A stretch of DNA of 64,000 nt from Marivivens aquimaris (GTDB taxonomy: Bacteria > Pseudomonadota > Alphaproteobacteria > Rhodobacterales > Rhodobacteraceae). The translations under genes were made by a program, and so were the position numbers. A model generated the notes under the pieces. It did not search any database and was not told the origin of the DNA. It saw only the letters and a program-made list of their open reading frames with translations. Of this stretch, positions 63,131 to 64,000 are shown in pieces. Each line of letters opens with the position of its first letter. Position 1 is the first letter of the stretch. Location of the stretch: NCBI RefSeq assembly GCF_015220045.1, contig NZ_JADBGB010000001.1, forward strand, positions 3,031,001 to 3,095,000, given 5' to 3'.

Positions 63131-64000
63131 ATGGCTAAGGCAAAGTTTGAACGTTCCAAACCGCACGTTAACATTGGCACGATCGGCCACGTTGACCACG
63201 GCAAAACCACTCTGACGGCAGCGATCACCAAGTACTTTGGCGATTTCAAAGCGTACGACCAGATCGACGGCGCACCGGAAGAGAAGGCCCGCGGTATCAC
63301 CATTTCGACCGCCCACGTCGAATACGAGACCGAAGCACGTCACTACGCACACGTCGACTGCCCGGGTCACGCTGACTACGTTAAGAACATGATCACCGGT
63401 GCTGCCCAGATGGACGGCGGTATCCTGGTTGTTAACGCAGCTGACGGCCCGATGCCGCAGACCCGCGAGCACATCCTTCTGGCTCGCCAGGTTGGCGTTC
63501 CGGCTCTCGTTGTGTTCATGAACAAGGTTGACCAGGTTGACGACGAGGAACTCCTCGAGCTCGTCGAAATGGAAATCCGTGAACTGCTTTCGACCTACGA
63601 CTTCCCGGGCGACGATATTCCGATCGTAGCAGGTTCGGCTCTGGCCGCTATGGAAGGCCGCGATCCGGAAATCGGCGAAGAGAAGATCAAGGCTCTGATG
63701 GCTGCTGTCGACGAGTACATCCCGACTCCGGCACGTGCTGTTGACCAGCCGTTCCTGATGCCGATCGAAGACGTGTTCTCGATCTCGGGGCGTGGTACCG
63801 TTGTGACCGGTCGTGTTGAGCGCGGTGTGATCAACGTTGGTGACGAAATCGAGATCGTGGGTATCCGCGACACCTCGAAGACCACCTGTACCGGCGTTGA
63901 AATGTTCCGCAAGCTGCTGGATCGCGGTGAAGCCGGCGACAACATCGGCGCCCTGCTGCGCGGTGTTGACCGTGAAGGCGTTGAGCGTGGCCAGGTTCTG
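63131..64000 (+). CDS. tuf: Elongation factor Tu, copy 2 (cut by window end)
   Basis: The first 290 codons of a second EF-Tu gene are visible, base-for-base identical to copy 1 (43647-44516), including silent positions. The GTPase motifs [21 protein letters not shown] and NKVDQ are therefore the same. Here the ATG has a full AAGGAGG ribosome site and the gene is the fourth of the rpsL operon. Upstream sequence diverges from copy 1 right at the start codon. Confidence 0.98.
   Translation, partial: MAKAKFERSKPHVNIGTIGHVDHGKTTLTAAITKYFGDFKAYDQIDGAPEEKARGITISTAHVEYETEARHYAHVDCPGHADYVKNMITGAAQMDGGILVVNAADGPMPQTREHILLARQVGVPALVVFMNKVDQVDDEELLELVEMEIRELLSTYDFPGDDIPIVAGSALAAMEGRDPEIGEEKIKALMAAVDEYIPTPARAVDQPFLMPIEDVFSISGRGTVVTGRVERGVINVGDEIEIVGIRDTSKTTCTGVEMFRKLLDRGEAGDNIGALLRGVDREGVERGQVL

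Overview
This window is chromosomal DNA of an alphaproteobacterium. I place it in the Rhodobacteraceae/Roseobacter group with high confidence, though the genus cannot be named from this sequence alone. The reasons are the gene order rpoZ-rsh-pdxJ-acpS-lepB-rnc-era-recO, the pckA/chvI-chvG-hprK-rapZ-manX-ptsH locus, a methylsuccinyl-CoA dehydrogenase of the ethylmalonyl-CoA pathway type, an aerobic-type cobalamin operon, and GC-rich genes packed with ATGA/TGATG start-stop overlaps. Nearly all of the window is core genome. I see no prophage, insertion sequence, CRISPR array or rRNA gene.

Region 1 (1-5.9 kb) is a cobalamin operon: the 3' end of a His-rich CbiX-type chelatase, then cobH, cobL, cobI, a CbiG-CobJ fusion and cobM. 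Region 2 (6-12.5 kb) holds a PLP lyase, two tandem peptide deformylases (the second lacks catalytic residues), fmt, a tiny membrane protein, rnhA, ispH, a NYN-domain protein and folK. Region 3 (12.6-22 kb) is the stringent-response/lipid/secretion/RNA cluster rpoZ-rsh-DUF2062-pdxJ-membrane protein-acpS-lepB-lepB2-rnc-era-DUF1491-recO. Its second signal peptidase is a DUF805 fusion that lacks the catalytic lysine.

Region 4 (22-33.4 kb) covers central carbon metabolism and envelope signalling: methylsuccinyl-CoA dehydrogenase, a TSUP permease, PEP carboxykinase, the ChvI/ChvG two-component system, a regulatory PTS branch (HprK, RapZ, EIIA, HPr), a lysophospholipid acyltransferase and 3-hydroxybutyryl-CoA dehydrogenase. 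Region 5 (33.5-41 kb) has a DUF6473 protein, etfA/etfB, a PduO-type cobalamin adenosyltransferase, a HIG1-type small protein, an SDR, an SH3-domain protein and a glycosyltransferase-sulfotransferase fusion. B12 synthesis, adenosylation, ETF and Mcd fit together, because the ethylmalonyl-CoA pathway needs adenosylcobalamin-dependent mutases and passes electrons from Mcd to ETF (inference).

Region 6 (41-64 kb) is parC followed by the transcription/translation super-cluster tuf, tRNA-Trp, secE, nusG, rplKAJL, rpoBC, rpsL, rpsG, fusA and a second tuf cut by the window end. Two surface-glycan-like modules interrupt it: a sulfotransferase-like gene between tRNA-Trp and secE, and an EamA transporter plus a rhamnosyltransferase-like gene between rpoC and rpsL. 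The most interesting unexplained signal is the rpsL leader. A near-consensus promoter is followed by a possible 19-codon reading frame whose stop codon lies in the loop of a strong intrinsic terminator, about 80 nt before rpsL. The only gene-free stretch longer than 300 bases is the divergent pckA/chvI intergenic region.
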